Source: Actinomycetes bacterium
GTDB lineage: Bacteria > Actinomycetota > Actinomycetes > Propionibacteriales > Propionibacteriaceae
Reading direction: 5' to 3'
Assembly: GCA_023412435.1 (NCBI GenBank)
Contig: JAEYNS010000078.1
Location: 1 to 6,366 of the forward strand
Length of the DNA stretch: 6,366 bases
In this document: piece by piece, positions 1 through 6,289 of the stretch
Layout: the number at the start of each line of letters is the position of its first letter
How positions within the stretch are numbered: the first letter of the stretch is position 1
Notes under the pieces: generated by a model
The model's input: only the letters and a program-made list of their open reading frames with translations
Databases searched by the model: none
Told to the model about the DNA's origin: nothing
Made by a program: the position numbers and the translations under genes

Positions 1-270
1 GTGCACGGGGTGCTTGGCGGCCTTGGTCGCGATCACCACCTTGTCGCGATTGCCCCGGTGCCGCAGCCACGCGCCGATCACGCTCTCGGATTCGCCGCCG
101 GTGTGTCCCGGCACCCAGGTGGAATACGAGTCGGCGGTGTCGATGAAGTTGCCGCCGCCCTCGCAGTAGGCGTCGAGGATGGCTTCGGACGCAGCTGTGT
201 CCGCCGTCCAGCCGAAGACATTCCCACCGAGGCACAGCGGCGCCACTCTCATCGTTGAGATGCGCTGCAT
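1..270 (-). CDS. Aldo/keto reductase, N-terminal part (runs off the left edge)
   Basis: This is the first 90 codons of an NAD(P)H-dependent aldo/keto reductase, a cytoplasmic (beta/alpha)8-barrel oxidoreductase acting on aldehydes, ketones or sugars. The reverse-strand reading gives an opening LCLGGNVFGW strand, then NFIDTADSYSTW, whose Asp44 and Tyr49 match the catalytic Asp and Tyr of the family, and VVIATKAAKH, whose Lys83 matches the catalytic Lys. The catalytic His would lie beyond the window. GGESESVIGAWLR between them is the usual helix of the YajO/Tas-like bacterial subgroup. The ATG at 270 is preceded by AAGGTG at 5 nt spacing; that site overlaps the TAA stop of the SIMPL gene, so the two genes are probably one operon. 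An internal ATG at residue 7 has no ribosome site. The substrate cannot be told from this part. Confidence 0.88.
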   Translation of the reverse strand, partial: MQRISTMRVAPLCLGGNVFGWTADTAASEAILDAYCEGGGNFIDTADSYSTWVPGHTGGESESVIGAWLRHRGNRDKVVIATKAAKHPVH

Positions 271-279
271 GGCTACACC

Positions 280-897
280 TTAGGAGGAGAGCTCGAAGTC
301 CACGGTGAGATGGACGAAGAGTTCCTGGGTCGCGTTCAGCTCGACGCCCAGGTCCACCGGCGCCGCTGCCTTCATCGCGTACATCCCGCCGTCCTCCGCG
401 GCCAGCGACACCCGGGGCGACGGCAGGTTCCACGAGTCGCTGATGGTCGTGATCCCGGTGATCTCGGTGCCGGCGGCCGCCGCGACTGCCTCCGCCTTGC
501 GCCTGGCCTTCGCCAGCGCCCGCGCGGTCGCGTCGATGCTGGCCTCGAAGGAGTCGAACACCCACTCCAGCTCGCGCAGTTGCAGGTTCGACTGCCCTGC
601 CACCACGCCCAGCAGCGCCGGCAGCTGGCTGGTCTCCGCGGCGATCGCCAGCAGGTACTCGGCCAGGCTGCGGCCCAGCACGCCGGAACGGGTGTCCAGC
701 CGGATGCCGGTCACCTCGATCGCGTCCTCGCTGATCCCCGCGTCGGCCAGCGCGGCGACGAGCGAGCGGACCTCGGCGGCCTGCTTGGTCGCGGCGTTGC
801 CGAAGACTGTGGAACTGCCTTTGACGCTGACATGGACGCGGGCGGAGCTGGCGTCCACGCGGACGGAGTCATCGACGCTGATGCGCAGGATTCCCAT
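280..897 (-). CDS. SIMPL-domain (DUF541) protein
   Basis: A 205-residue protein of the SIMPL/DUF541 family, whose biochemical role is poorly defined; members include the Brucella antigen BP26/OMP28 and assorted periplasmic or cytoplasmic proteins. The features seen are an N-terminal beta segment (ISVDDSVRVDASSARVHVSVKG), an alpha-helical stretch ending in a GISEDAIEVTGIRLDTR strand (about residues 53-70), a long Ala/Arg-rich helix (about 118-143, IDATARALAKARRKAEAV) and the closing strand pair with ELFVHLTVDFEL. There is no signal peptide or membrane segment, so a cytoplasmic protein is likely, unlike the secreted Gram-negative members. I chose the ATG at 897 because the frame upstream to 990 is low-complexity Arg/Pro/Gly sequence and because a TACGCT box sits exactly 6 nt before this ATG. 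No good Shine-Dalgarno is present. The gene leads into the aldo/keto reductase gene after 9 nt; the functional link is unknown. Confidence 0.85.
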   Translation of the reverse strand: MGILRISVDDSVRVDASSARVHVSVKGSSTVFGNAATKQAAEVRSLVAALADAGISEDAIEVTGIRLDTRSGVLGRSLAEYLLAIAAETSQLPALLGVVAGQSNLQLRELEWVFDSFEASIDATARALAKARRKAEAVAAAAGTEITGITTISDSWNLPSPRVSLAAEDGGMYAMKAAAPVDLGVELNATQELFVHLTVDFELSS

Positions 898-909
898 CGC
901 CCCAGCGTA
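898..909 (-). promoter_or_regulatory. Probable -10 box of a leaderless SIMPL transcript
   Basis: On the minus strand TACGCT (909..904) fits the actinobacterial -10 consensus TANNNT and is followed by 6 nt (GGGGCG) and then the ATG of the SIMPL gene. A start 6-7 nt after the -10 would place the mRNA 5' end at or next to the A of ATG, giving a leaderless message. I see no convincing -35 box. This is a motif match only. Confidence 0.45.
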
Positions 910-998
910 TTGGCCGCGTGCTCCCGGCGTCCCGCCCGGCGCGCCCGGATTGGACCGGCGCGCTGGCAGCGGATCGGCTCGAGGTGCCACGATGGCGC

Positions 999-1478
999 AT
1001 GAGCTTCATGAGCCTTGACCTGTCAGAGCGGATCGCCCTGCTGGAGGCGGAGGGCCGCGAACTGGTCCTCGACTCCTTCACCCACGCCGACGCCTGGCGG
1101 CTCGGTTGCCGGCTCTACGAGCTGGCGCTGGAGCGCCGACTGCCGGTGGCCGTCGACATCCGCCGCGGCGAGCAGCAGCTGTTCCACGCGGCGCTGGAGG
1201 GCAGCTCGGCCGACAACGACTCGTGGCTGGCCCGCAAGGCGGCCGTCGTCCGGAGGTTCGACGAGCCGTCGCTGCTGGTCGGTTACCGCTTCGAGGCCAA
1301 GGGCCGCGAGTTCAACGCCTACACCCAGCTGCCCTTCCAGGAGTTCGCAGCGCACGGCGGCGCCGTCCCGATCCGGGTCCGCGGCGTGGGCACGGTCGGC
1401 ACCGCCGGGGTCTCGGGCCTGGCCGGGCACGAGGACCACGCGCTCGTTGTCCGCGCGCTCCGCGACCTGGTGGAGTGA
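999..1478 (+). CDS. UPF0303 / HbpS-like (heme-degrading-domain) protein
   Basis: A 159-residue single-domain protein of the UPF0303 family, related to the GlcG/HbpS fold that databases label 'heme-degrading'. Family members include yeast YBR137W; the biochemical role in bacteria is not settled. Seen in the sequence are the family's opening LE.EGRELVLDSFTHADAWRLG, the strand LPVAVDIRRGEQQLFHAAL, the segment DNDSWLARKAAVVRRF, and the C-terminal GGAVPIRVRGVGTVGTAGVSGLAGHEDH, the typical glycine-rich GTV.VSGL signature with a following His pair. No signal peptide or membrane span is present. Length fits the family (about 155-165). The start is ATG at 999 (MSFMSLDL) or ATG at 1008 (MSLDL); a GAGGTG lies 12 nt before 999, which is long, so the choice is uncertain. 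The frame upstream to 918 is not family-like. It is divergent from the SIMPL gene and ends 10 nt before the convergent kinase gene. Confidence 0.85.
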   Translation: MSFMSLDLSERIALLEAEGRELVLDSFTHADAWRLGCRLYELALERRLPVAVDIRRGEQQLFHAALEGSSADNDSWLARKAAVVRRFDEPSLLVGYRFEAKGREFNAYTQLPFQEFAAHGGAVPIRVRGVGTVGTAGVSGLAGHEDHALVVRALRDLVE

Positions 1479-1488
1479 CCCGGCAGCC

Positions 1489-3099
1489 TCAGATGCTGGC
1501 CACCGCTGCCTGCTCGATCGGCAGGCCGGCCAGGTAGCGCCCCATGAAGGCGTCGAAGCCTGCGACGTCGGCGGGGTCGGGCTGGGCGGTCTCCAGGGCT
1601 GCAGCCGCGAACACCTCGCGCGCCAGGAAGTCGCCGAGGCTCTGGCCGGGTTCGCCGTCCTTCATGAACGCCGCGAGCACCGCGATGCCCCAGGCGCCGC
1701 CCTCGCCTGCGATCTCGCCGACCGTCACCGGCGCCTTGATCGCGGCCGCCAGGAAGCGCTGGGCCACGCCACGGGTCTTGAACAGCCCTCCGTGGGCGAA
1801 CATCGAGTCGAGCTGGACGTGCTCCTCGTCCAGCAGGATGTTCATCCCGATCCGCAGCGTCGCCAGCGAGGCGTACAGGTGGGTCCGCATGAAGTTCGCC
1901 AGCGAGAAGGTGCTGTCGGGGGTGCGGACGAACAGCGGACGGCCCTCGGTCAGGTGCGTGATGTGCTCACCCGAGAGGTAGTTGTAGGCGAGCAGGCCGC
2001 CGGCGTCCGGCTGGCCCTCCAGCGCGGCCCCGAACAGCGTGCCGAAGACTGTCGAGCTGTCGGCCTGCGCGCCCAGCGCGGTGGCGAACTCGCGGAACAG
2101 TCCTGCCCAGGCGTTCAGCTCACTGGCGCCGTTGTTGCAGTGCACCATGGCGACCAGGTCGCCGGCCGGAGTGGTGACCAGGTCGAGTTCGGCGTGCCGC
2201 CGGGACAGCTCGCCCTCGAGCACGATCATCGCGAAGATGCTGGTGCCGGCCGAGACGTTGCCGGTGCGCGGGCTGACCGAGTTGGTGGCGACCATGCCGG
2301 TGCCGGCGTCGCCCTCCGGCGGGCACATCAGGACCCCGGGCTGCAGCGTGCCGGACGGGTCGAGCAGCGCGGCGCCGGCAGGGGTGAGCCGCCCTGCGGT
2401 CTCGCCGGCCGGGAGCACCGTCGGCAGGATGTCGAGCAGCTTCCAGCCGAACCCGCGGTCGGCGACCAGGTGATCGAACTGGTCCACCATCGTCGCGTTG
2501 TAGGTGCCGGTGGCGATGTCGATCGGGAACATGCCGGACGCGTCGCCCACGCCCAGCGCCTTCTCGCCGGTGAGCTGCCAGTGCACGTAGCCCGCCAGGG
2601 TGTTGATGTGGGCGATCGAGCCGACGTGCCCCTCGCCGCCGAGAACGGCCTGGTAGAGGTGGGCGATGCTCCAGCGCTGCGGGATGTTGTGGCCGAACAG
2701 CTCGGACAACTCCTCGGCGGCCTGGCCGGTGATCGTGTTGCGCCAGGTGCGGAACGGGACGAGCAGCTCGCCCTCGGCGTCGAAGGCGAGGTAGCCGTGC
2801 ATCATCGCCGAGACACCGATCGCGCCGACCACCTCGAGGTCGACCCCGTACCGCTCCGTGACGTCGGCGGACAGTGAGGCGTAGCAGGCCCGCATTCCCT
2901 CCCAGACCGCGTCCAGGGAGTAGGTCCAGATCCGGTTCACGAACTGGTTGTCCCAGTCGTGGGCCCCGGTGGCGATCGGGGTGTTGCCCGGCCCGACGAG
3001 GACCGCCTTGATCCGCGTGGAGCCCAGCTCGATGCCGAGCGCGGTCTGCCCTGCCTCGATGGCCCGGCGGGCGTCCACAACCTGGTTGTCGATCGACAT
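1489..3099 (-). CDS. FGGY-family carbohydrate kinase (possibly L-ribulokinase-like)
   Basis: A 536-residue ATP-dependent sugar kinase of the FGGY family (cytoplasmic, ASKHA fold), transferring phosphate from ATP to a ketose or polyol. The N-terminal phosphate-1 loop is [15 protein letters not shown] (residues 21-35), with Glu24 where most family members have Asp. MMHGYLAFD (99-107) and FRTWRNT (116-122) belong to the sugar site, and PEGDAGTGM (261-269) carries Asp264 as the likely catalytic base. [12 protein letters not shown] (280-291) is the phosphate-2 region and [10 protein letters not shown] (433-442) the adenosine site. Full length for the family (about 500-550). The ATG at 3099 is set by a perfect AGGAGG (3104-3109) 4 nt upstream; the longer frame to 3168 is not family-like. 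From memory, the GSTRIKAVL and MHGY.. patterns resemble the non-canonical ribulokinases of Clostridium and Bacteroides, but no arabinose or xylose genes lie nearby, so the substrate is open. It stands as a single gene here. Confidence 0.88.
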   Translation of the reverse strand: MSIDNQVVDARRAIEAGQTALGIELGSTRIKAVLVGPGNTPIATGAHDWDNQFVNRIWTYSLDAVWEGMRACYASLSADVTERYGVDLEVVGAIGVSAMMHGYLAFDAEGELLVPFRTWRNTITGQAAEELSELFGHNIPQRWSIAHLYQAVLGGEGHVGSIAHINTLAGYVHWQLTGEKALGVGDASGMFPIDIATGTYNATMVDQFDHLVADRGFGWKLLDILPTVLPAGETAGRLTPAGAALLDPSGTLQPGVLMCPPEGDAGTGMVATNSVSPRTGNVSAGTSIFAMIVLEGELSRRHAELDLVTTPAGDLVAMVHCNNGASELNAWAGLFREFATALGAQADSSTVFGTLFGAALEGQPDAGGLLAYNYLSGEHITHLTEGRPLFVRTPDSTFSLANFMRTHLYASLATLRIGMNILLDEEHVQLDSMFAHGGLFKTRGVAQRFLAAAIKAPVTVGEIAGEGGAWGIAVLAAFMKDGEPGQSLGDFLAREVFAAAALETAQPDPADVAGFDAFMGRYLAGLPIEQAAVASI

Positions 3100-3126
3100 T
3101 GATCCTCCTGCTGAGAGCGTCTCGCG

Positions 3127-3142
3127 GGGTGCCCTGGCACCC
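3127..3142. promoter_or_regulatory. Palindrome in the kinase leader, possible operator
   Basis: GGGTGCCCTGGCACCC is a perfect inverted repeat with 7-base arms and a 2-base centre. It lies 17 nt upstream of the kinase AGGAGG and just downstream of a possible minus-strand -10 box (TACCGT), so it would cover the start of the transcript. Sugar-kinase genes are often controlled by LacI, DeoR, GntR or ROK repressors binding such sites, which makes an operator plausible. In RNA it would form a very tight stem, so a leader hairpin is the alternative. No regulator gene is in the window. Confidence 0.4.
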
Positions 3143-3149
3143 TGCGTGA

Positions 3150-3155
3150 ACGGTA
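3150..3155 (-). promoter_or_regulatory. Possible -10 box for the kinase gene
   Basis: TACCGT on the minus strand matches TANNNT in the 116-nt gap between the kinase and recO starts, about 50 nt before the kinase ATG. It is inside a short imperfect inverted repeat (CGGT AAC ACCG on the plus strand, 3151-3161). There is no clear -35 box at 16-18 nt, so this is weak. Confidence 0.28.
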
Positions 3156-3215
3156 ACACCGCGGCCACCCGGCACGCCTGCGGCGTCGCTGAATCCGAGC
3201 GGGGAGAATGGGGGA

Positions 3216-3955
3216 GTGCCTACCTATCGTGACGAGGCGGTCGTGTTGCGCACCCACAAGCTGGGTGAGGCCGACCGGATCATCACGATGCTGTCGCGCC
3301 ACCATGGCAAGGTCAGGGCGGTGGCGCGGGGGGTGCGCCGGACGTCCTCGAAGTTCGGTGCGCGGCTGGAACCCTTCAGCCACGTCGACCTGCAGTTCGC
3401 GACCGGACGGACGCTGCACGTCATCACCCAGGCCGTGACCCTCCACCCGTACTCCGAACCACTCAGCCACGACTACCAGCGCTTCACCTCGGGGCAGGTG
3501 ATGATCGAGACTGCCGACCGGCTGGTCACCGAGGAGGGCGAGCCGGCGGTGCAGCAGTACCAGCTGCTGGTCGGCGCGCTGCACGCCCTCACCACCGGCA
3601 CCGCGGACGGTCCCCGTCCCGGGGTGATGGTGATGGACGCCTACCTGCTGCGGGCGGTCGCCCTGGCCGGCTACGCACCCAGCCTCGACTCCTGCGCCCG
3701 CTGCGGGGCCCCCGGCCCGCACGAGGCCTTCTCGCCCGCCTCCGGGGCATGGTCTGCCGGCAGTGCCGTCCCCCCGGCAGCGCCCAGCCCGACCCCGACA
3801 CGGTCGCCTACCTCGCCGCCCTGCTGACCGGCGACTGGGTGGCCACCCGCGGCGTCGGCGAGGCCGGCGTGCGGGAGGGCAGCGGGCTGGTGGCCGCCTT
3901 CGTCGGCTGGCACCTCGACCGGACGCTGCGCTCGCTGGGCCACGTCGACCGGTGA
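3216..3955 (+). pseudogene. recO: DNA repair protein RecO, interrupted by a -1 frameshift
   Basis: RecO mediates RecF-pathway recombinational repair: it binds single-stranded DNA and RecR, displaces SSB and helps load RecA. The first frame (3216..3827) reads the N-terminal OB-fold ([20 protein letters not shown], then [20 protein letters not shown] and the [13 protein letters not shown] strand), then the helical middle, up to the first zinc pair CARC (Cys160, Cys163). At codon 177-178 the frame is lost and 26 unrelated Pro/Ser-rich residues lead to a stop at 3827. The next frame restores RecO: GMVCRQC with the second CxxC pair, then [13 protein letters not shown] and EGSGLVAAFVGWHLDRTLRSL, ending with TGA at 3955. 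One extra G in the run 3744-3747 would give a normal 246-residue protein. The start is GTG at 3216, preceded directly by GGGGGA. As written the product would lack half of its zinc site and its C-terminus. A sequencing error in the G run is as likely as a true mutation. Confidence 0.9.
3744..3747 (+). other. Frameshift point in recO (GGGG where GGGGG is expected)
   Basis: Read from the GTG start, the codons are TCC GGG GCA TGG, leaving the RecO frame. With one more G they would be TCC GGG GGC ATG GTC TGC CGG CAG TGC, giving S-G-G-M-V-C-R-Q-C, the expected spacing to the second zinc CxxC. The change therefore maps to a single-base loss in this homopolymer. There is no canonical slippery heptamer here to suggest programmed frameshifting. 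Confidence 0.85.
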
Positions 3956-3958
3956 TCC

Positions 3959-5854
3959 CTAGTCATCGTCCTCGAAGGTGTTGACCGCGTCGGGGTGCTC
4001 GGCCATGTACTCCATCGCCGCGATCAGGCTCTGGGCGTCGTAGGGACCGACGTGGCGCTGGCCACCGACGAAGAAGGTCGGCGTGCCGCGCACCCCGCTC
4101 GCGACGCCGCTGGCCACGTCCCGGCGCACCCGGCGGGCCAGCTTGTCGTCCTGGAGGTCGCGCAGGAAGCGTTCGGTGTCCAGACCCAGCTCGGCGGCGT
4201 AGCCGACGATGTCCTCGAACTCGAGCTCGGACTGGCGGGCGAACAGCAGTTCGTGCATCTCCCAGTACCTGCCCTGGCGCGAGGCCGCCTCCGCTGCGAC
4301 TGCGGCCAGGTCGGAGTGCGGGTGGACCTCGGTCAGCGGGAAGTGTCGGGCCACGTAGCGCACCCGGTCGCCGAAGTGCTCGCGGACCTCCTTGGTCACC
4401 CCCGTCGCCTGGGCGCAGAACGGGCATTCGAAGTCGAGGTACTCCACGAGGGTGTACTCGGCGTCGACATTGCCCCGGATGTGGTCGCGGGCGGGGTCGA
4501 CCGGATCGCTGAGCAGCCGCGGACGCTCCGCGTCGCGTTGCCCGAACAGCCGGGCCGCCAGGCCGAACAGGGCCCAGCCCAGCCCGGTCGCCAGCACCAC
4601 CGAGAGCAGCACGCCGACCGTCGCCTGGTCGCGCAGCCCGGGGTCGTCGAAGGCGAGTTCGATGATCAGCAGGGCCACGGTGAAGCCGATCCCGGACAGG
4701 GCGCCGCCGGCCAGCACGTGGCCGCCGCCCACGCCTTGCGGGAGCGTGCCGAGCCGCAGCCGCACCGCGCCGAGCGCGCCCACCCCGATGCCGATCAGCT
4801 TGCCGAACACCAGCCCGCCGGCGATGCCCCAGGTCACCGGGGACGTCAGGGCCTCCGCCAGCACCCCGCCACGCAGGTCGACCCCGGCGTTGGCGAGGGC
4901 GAACACCGGGACCACCACATAGCTCGTCCAGCCGTGCAGTGCCTCCTGCAGCCGCTCGTTGACGCTGATCGTGCGGTTCAGCAGGTCGCGGGTGGCCCGC
5001 TGGACGCCCGGCAGCGGCGACTGCCGGAAGGCGCGGAAGCCGGTGGCGGCGGCGTCCACCCTCGCCCGGCTGGGTTCGGCTGCCGGGATGAGCAGGCCGG
5101 CGAGCATGCCGGCGATCGACGCGTGCACGCCCGAGTCGAGAGTCGACAGCCACGCCAGCGCCACCAGCGCGAGGTAGGGAGAGGCGCGCCACACCCCGAG
5201 CCGGTCGAGGACCACGAGCCCGGCGATCGCAACCACCGCCACGACCAGCGGCGGGATACTGATCTGGTCGGTGTAGGCGAACCCGATCACGCTGACCGCG
5301 ACGATGTCGTCGATCACGGTGAGGGTCAGCAGGAACACCCGCAGCTGGGTGGAGACCGCCGGCCCGACCAGCGCGAGCACGCCGAGCAGGAAGGCGGTGT
5401 CGGTGCCGATCACTGCGCCCCAGCCGTGCGCCGCCTCCCCGGCAGGGTTGAGCGCGAGGTAGATGGCGGCGGGCACGACCATGCCGCCGATGCCCGCTAT
5501 CAGCGGGACCACCACCTGGCGGCGCTCGGTGAGCTCGCCGACGGCGAACTCGTGCCTGACCTCCATCCCGATGACGAAGAAGAACACCACCATGAGCCCG
5601 TCGTTGATCCAGTGGTGGAGGCTCATGCTCACGCCCACCTCGCCTGCCATCAGGCTGACCTGGGTCTGCAGCAGGTCGGTGTAGGCGCCGGACCACGGCG
5701 AGTTCGCCCACAGCAGCGCGATCACCGCCGCCGCGACCAGCAGCCCTGCGCTGCCCGCCTCGGTCTTGATGAACCGCAGCAGCGGGGACGGGGAGGACGG
5801 GCCGGCGTCCCCGGGGGCAACGCGGCTCCTGGGTGCCGTGGCGAGCTCGGTCAT
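3959..5854 (-). CDS. nhaA: Na+/H+ antiporter NhaA fused to a C-terminal DsbA-like thioredoxin domain
   Basis: A 631-residue fusion. Residues about 25-437 are an NhaA antiporter, an inner-membrane protein that exports Na+ (or Li+) in exchange for H+ in pH and salt homeostasis. About 12 hydrophobic segments are visible. Asp152 (GTDTAF), the Asp182-Asp183 pair (VIDDI) and Lys352 (FGKLIGI) match E. coli Asp133, Asp163/164 and Lys300. The loop between segments 8 and 9 (about 258-308) is longer than in E. coli. Residues about 450-631 are a DsbA-like thioredoxin domain: [11 protein letters not shown] with a CPFC pair (Cys477, Cys480), a helical insert (about 510-585) and the cis-Pro loop GTPTFFV (Pro592). 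With 12 spans and the N-terminus inside, the domain should face the cytoplasm. The ATG at 5854 has AAGGAG 6 nt upstream; the longer frame to 5941 is not NhaA-like. It ends 3 nt from the convergent recO stop. This domain pairing is known in Actinobacteria, but the redox role is not established. Confidence 0.93.
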   Translation of the reverse strand: MTELATAPRSRVAPGDAGPSSPSPLLRFIKTEAGSAGLLVAAAVIALLWANSPWSGAYTDLLQTQVSLMAGEVGVSMSLHHWINDGLMVVFFFVIGMEVRHEFAVGELTERRQVVVPLIAGIGGMVVPAAIYLALNPAGEAAHGWGAVIGTDTAFLLGVLALVGPAVSTQLRVFLLTLTVIDDIVAVSVIGFAYTDQISIPPLVVAVVAIAGLVVLDRLGVWRASPYLALVALAWLSTLDSGVHASIAGMLAGLLIPAAEPSRARVDAAATGFRAFRQSPLPGVQRATRDLLNRTISVNERLQEALHGWTSYVVVPVFALANAGVDLRGGVLAEALTSPVTWGIAGGLVFGKLIGIGVGALGAVRLRLGTLPQGVGGGHVLAGGALSGIGFTVALLIIELAFDDPGLRDQATVGVLLSVVLATGLGWALFGLAARLFGQRDAERPRLLSDPVDPARDHIRGNVDAEYTLVEYLDFECPFCAQATGVTKEVREHFGDRVRYVARHFPLTEVHPHSDLAAVAAEAASRQGRYWEMHELLFARQSELEFEDIVGYAAELGLDTERFLRDLQDDKLARRVRRDVASGVASGVRGTPTFFVGGQRHVGPYDAQSLIAAMEYMAEHPDAVNTFEDDD

Positions 5855-5874
5855 GCCACGCTCCTTCGGTCGGA

Positions 5875-5889
5875 CGGCGGCGGCGGCGG
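5875..5889 (+). repeat. Short CGG trinucleotide repeat (5 copies)
   Basis: Five uninterrupted CGG units lie in the 71-nt divergent gap between the nhaA and ABM gene starts, upstream of the nhaA ribosome site. In this GC-rich genome a run this short may be chance; a length-variable promoter spacer is the only functional idea. Confidence 0.5.
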
Positions 5890-5913
5890 GCAGGTGGCCT
5901 CCGGCCTGCTCGG

Positions 5914-5925
5914 TAGGGTGAACGC
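5914..5925 (+). promoter_or_regulatory. Probable -10 box of a leaderless ABM-gene transcript
   Basis: TAGGGT (5914-5919), a good TANNNT -10 match, is followed by exactly 6 nt (GAACGC) and then the GTG start at 5926. Together with the lack of a Shine-Dalgarno this suggests the message begins at the GTG. No -35 box is clear. The same spacing occurs at the SIMPL gene. Confidence 0.5.
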
Positions 5926-6237
5926 GTGCTCGCCATCTCAAGATTCCGCGTGCCCGCCGAGCGGGCGGCCGGATTCGTCGAACGGTCGCGCGCGGCGGTC
6001 GACTTCTTCGCGTCCTGCCGGGGCTGCCTGGCCGTCGACCTGCTGCAGAACCTTGACGACCCCGAGCTGTGGACCATCACCTCCCGCTGGGTCGACGTCG
6101 GCTCCTACCGGCGCTCCTTCAGCGGGTACGAGGCGAAGCTGGTCCTCGTCCCGCTGCTGAGCGAGGCGATCGACGAGCCGAGCGCGTACGCCGACCCGGC
6201 CGAGGTGGGGCAGAACCTGCCGCGCTCGCTAAGCTAG
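5926..6237 (+). CDS. ABM-fold protein (antibiotic biosynthesis monooxygenase family)
   Basis: A 103-residue single-domain protein with the dimeric ferredoxin-like fold of the antibiotic biosynthesis monooxygenase (ABM) superfamily, which includes cofactor-free monooxygenases, HmoA-type heme-degrading enzymes and many proteins of unknown role. The pattern seen is a first strand LAISRFRVP, a helix ([18 protein letters not shown]), a short [15 protein letters not shown] strand with a Cys-x-x-Cys, the strand [19 protein letters not shown] and a helix [17 protein letters not shown] product with WT.TSRW.D..SYR..F is typical of the fold, but I cannot assign a substrate, and the Asn and Trp heme-binding pattern of IsdG/HmoA enzymes is not clearly present. 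The tail (about 84-103) is polar and probably flexible. The start is GTG at 5926, chosen for the TAGGGT box 6 nt upstream and the fit of the first strand. It is divergent from nhaA (71-nt gap) and 52 nt before glyS, in the same direction. Confidence 0.78.
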   Translation: MLAISRFRVPAERAAGFVERSRAAVDFFASCRGCLAVDLLQNLDDPELWTITSRWVDVGSYRRSFSGYEAKLVLVPLLSEAIDEPSAYADPAEVGQNLPRSLS

Positions 6238-6247
6238 GCCGACTTGT

Positions 6248-6268
6248 GCGTTGCCAGCCGGGCAACGC
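6248..6268 (+). promoter_or_regulatory. Hairpin between the ABM gene and glyS
   Basis: An 8-bp perfect stem, GCGTTGCC (6248-6255) with GGCAACGC (6261-6268), closes a 5-nt AGCCG loop. Outside it, TTGT (6244-6247) can pair with ACAA (6275-6278) across a 6-nt bulge, and that ACAA includes the first two bases of the glyS AAGGAG. There is no T tract, so a classical intrinsic terminator is unlikely. It may be a leader structure affecting glyS translation, a U-tract-less terminator for the ABM gene, or an operator. A TAAGCT box (6230-6235) could serve as a glyS -10 just upstream. Confidence 0.5.
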
Positions 6269-6289
6269 CGTGCGACAAGGAGCACACAC

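Noticed and set aside
305..1018. Two long plus-strand frames (305..1018 and 310..1002) over the SIMPL gene
   Set aside because: The minus-strand SIMPL protein has family features and a fitting promoter, whereas these are low-complexity antisense readings.
992..1018. An 8-codon mini-ORF (MAHELHEP) with GAGGTG at 5 nt spacing, overlapping the UPF0303 start
   Set aside because: The ribosome spacing is better than for the real gene, so a translated leader is conceivable, but an 8-codon frame in this sequence is too likely by chance to call.
1479..1488. A terminator between the convergent UPF0303 and kinase genes
   Set aside because: The gap is only 10 nt, with no stem-loop or T tract; the same holds for the 3-nt gap at 3956-3958.
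1015..2877. A 620-codon plus-strand open frame across UPF0303 and the kinase gene
   Set aside because: Its first part is out-of-frame UPF0303 and the rest is antisense to the FGGY kinase; the composition is typical of a shadow frame.
3100..3168. A 23-codon N-terminal extension of the kinase starting at 3168
   Set aside because: It reads through the AGGAGG and the palindrome; the internal ATG at 3099 is the ribosome-site start and fits the family length.
3741..3760. Programmed -1 frameshifting to make full-length RecO
   Set aside because: There is no X XXY YYZ slippery heptamer and RecO is not known to use recoding; a base loss in the G run is simpler.
5855..5941. A 29-codon N-terminal extension of NhaA starting at 5941
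   Set aside because: It crosses the CGG repeat and the divergent ABM start, and the AAGGAG before 5854 marks the real start.
3995..6160. A 721-codon plus-strand open frame across the nhaA gene
   Set aside because: It is antisense to the clear NhaA-thioredoxin gene, and rich in His, Gln, Arg, Gly and Asp with no recognisable domain, as expected from the complement of GC-biased codons.
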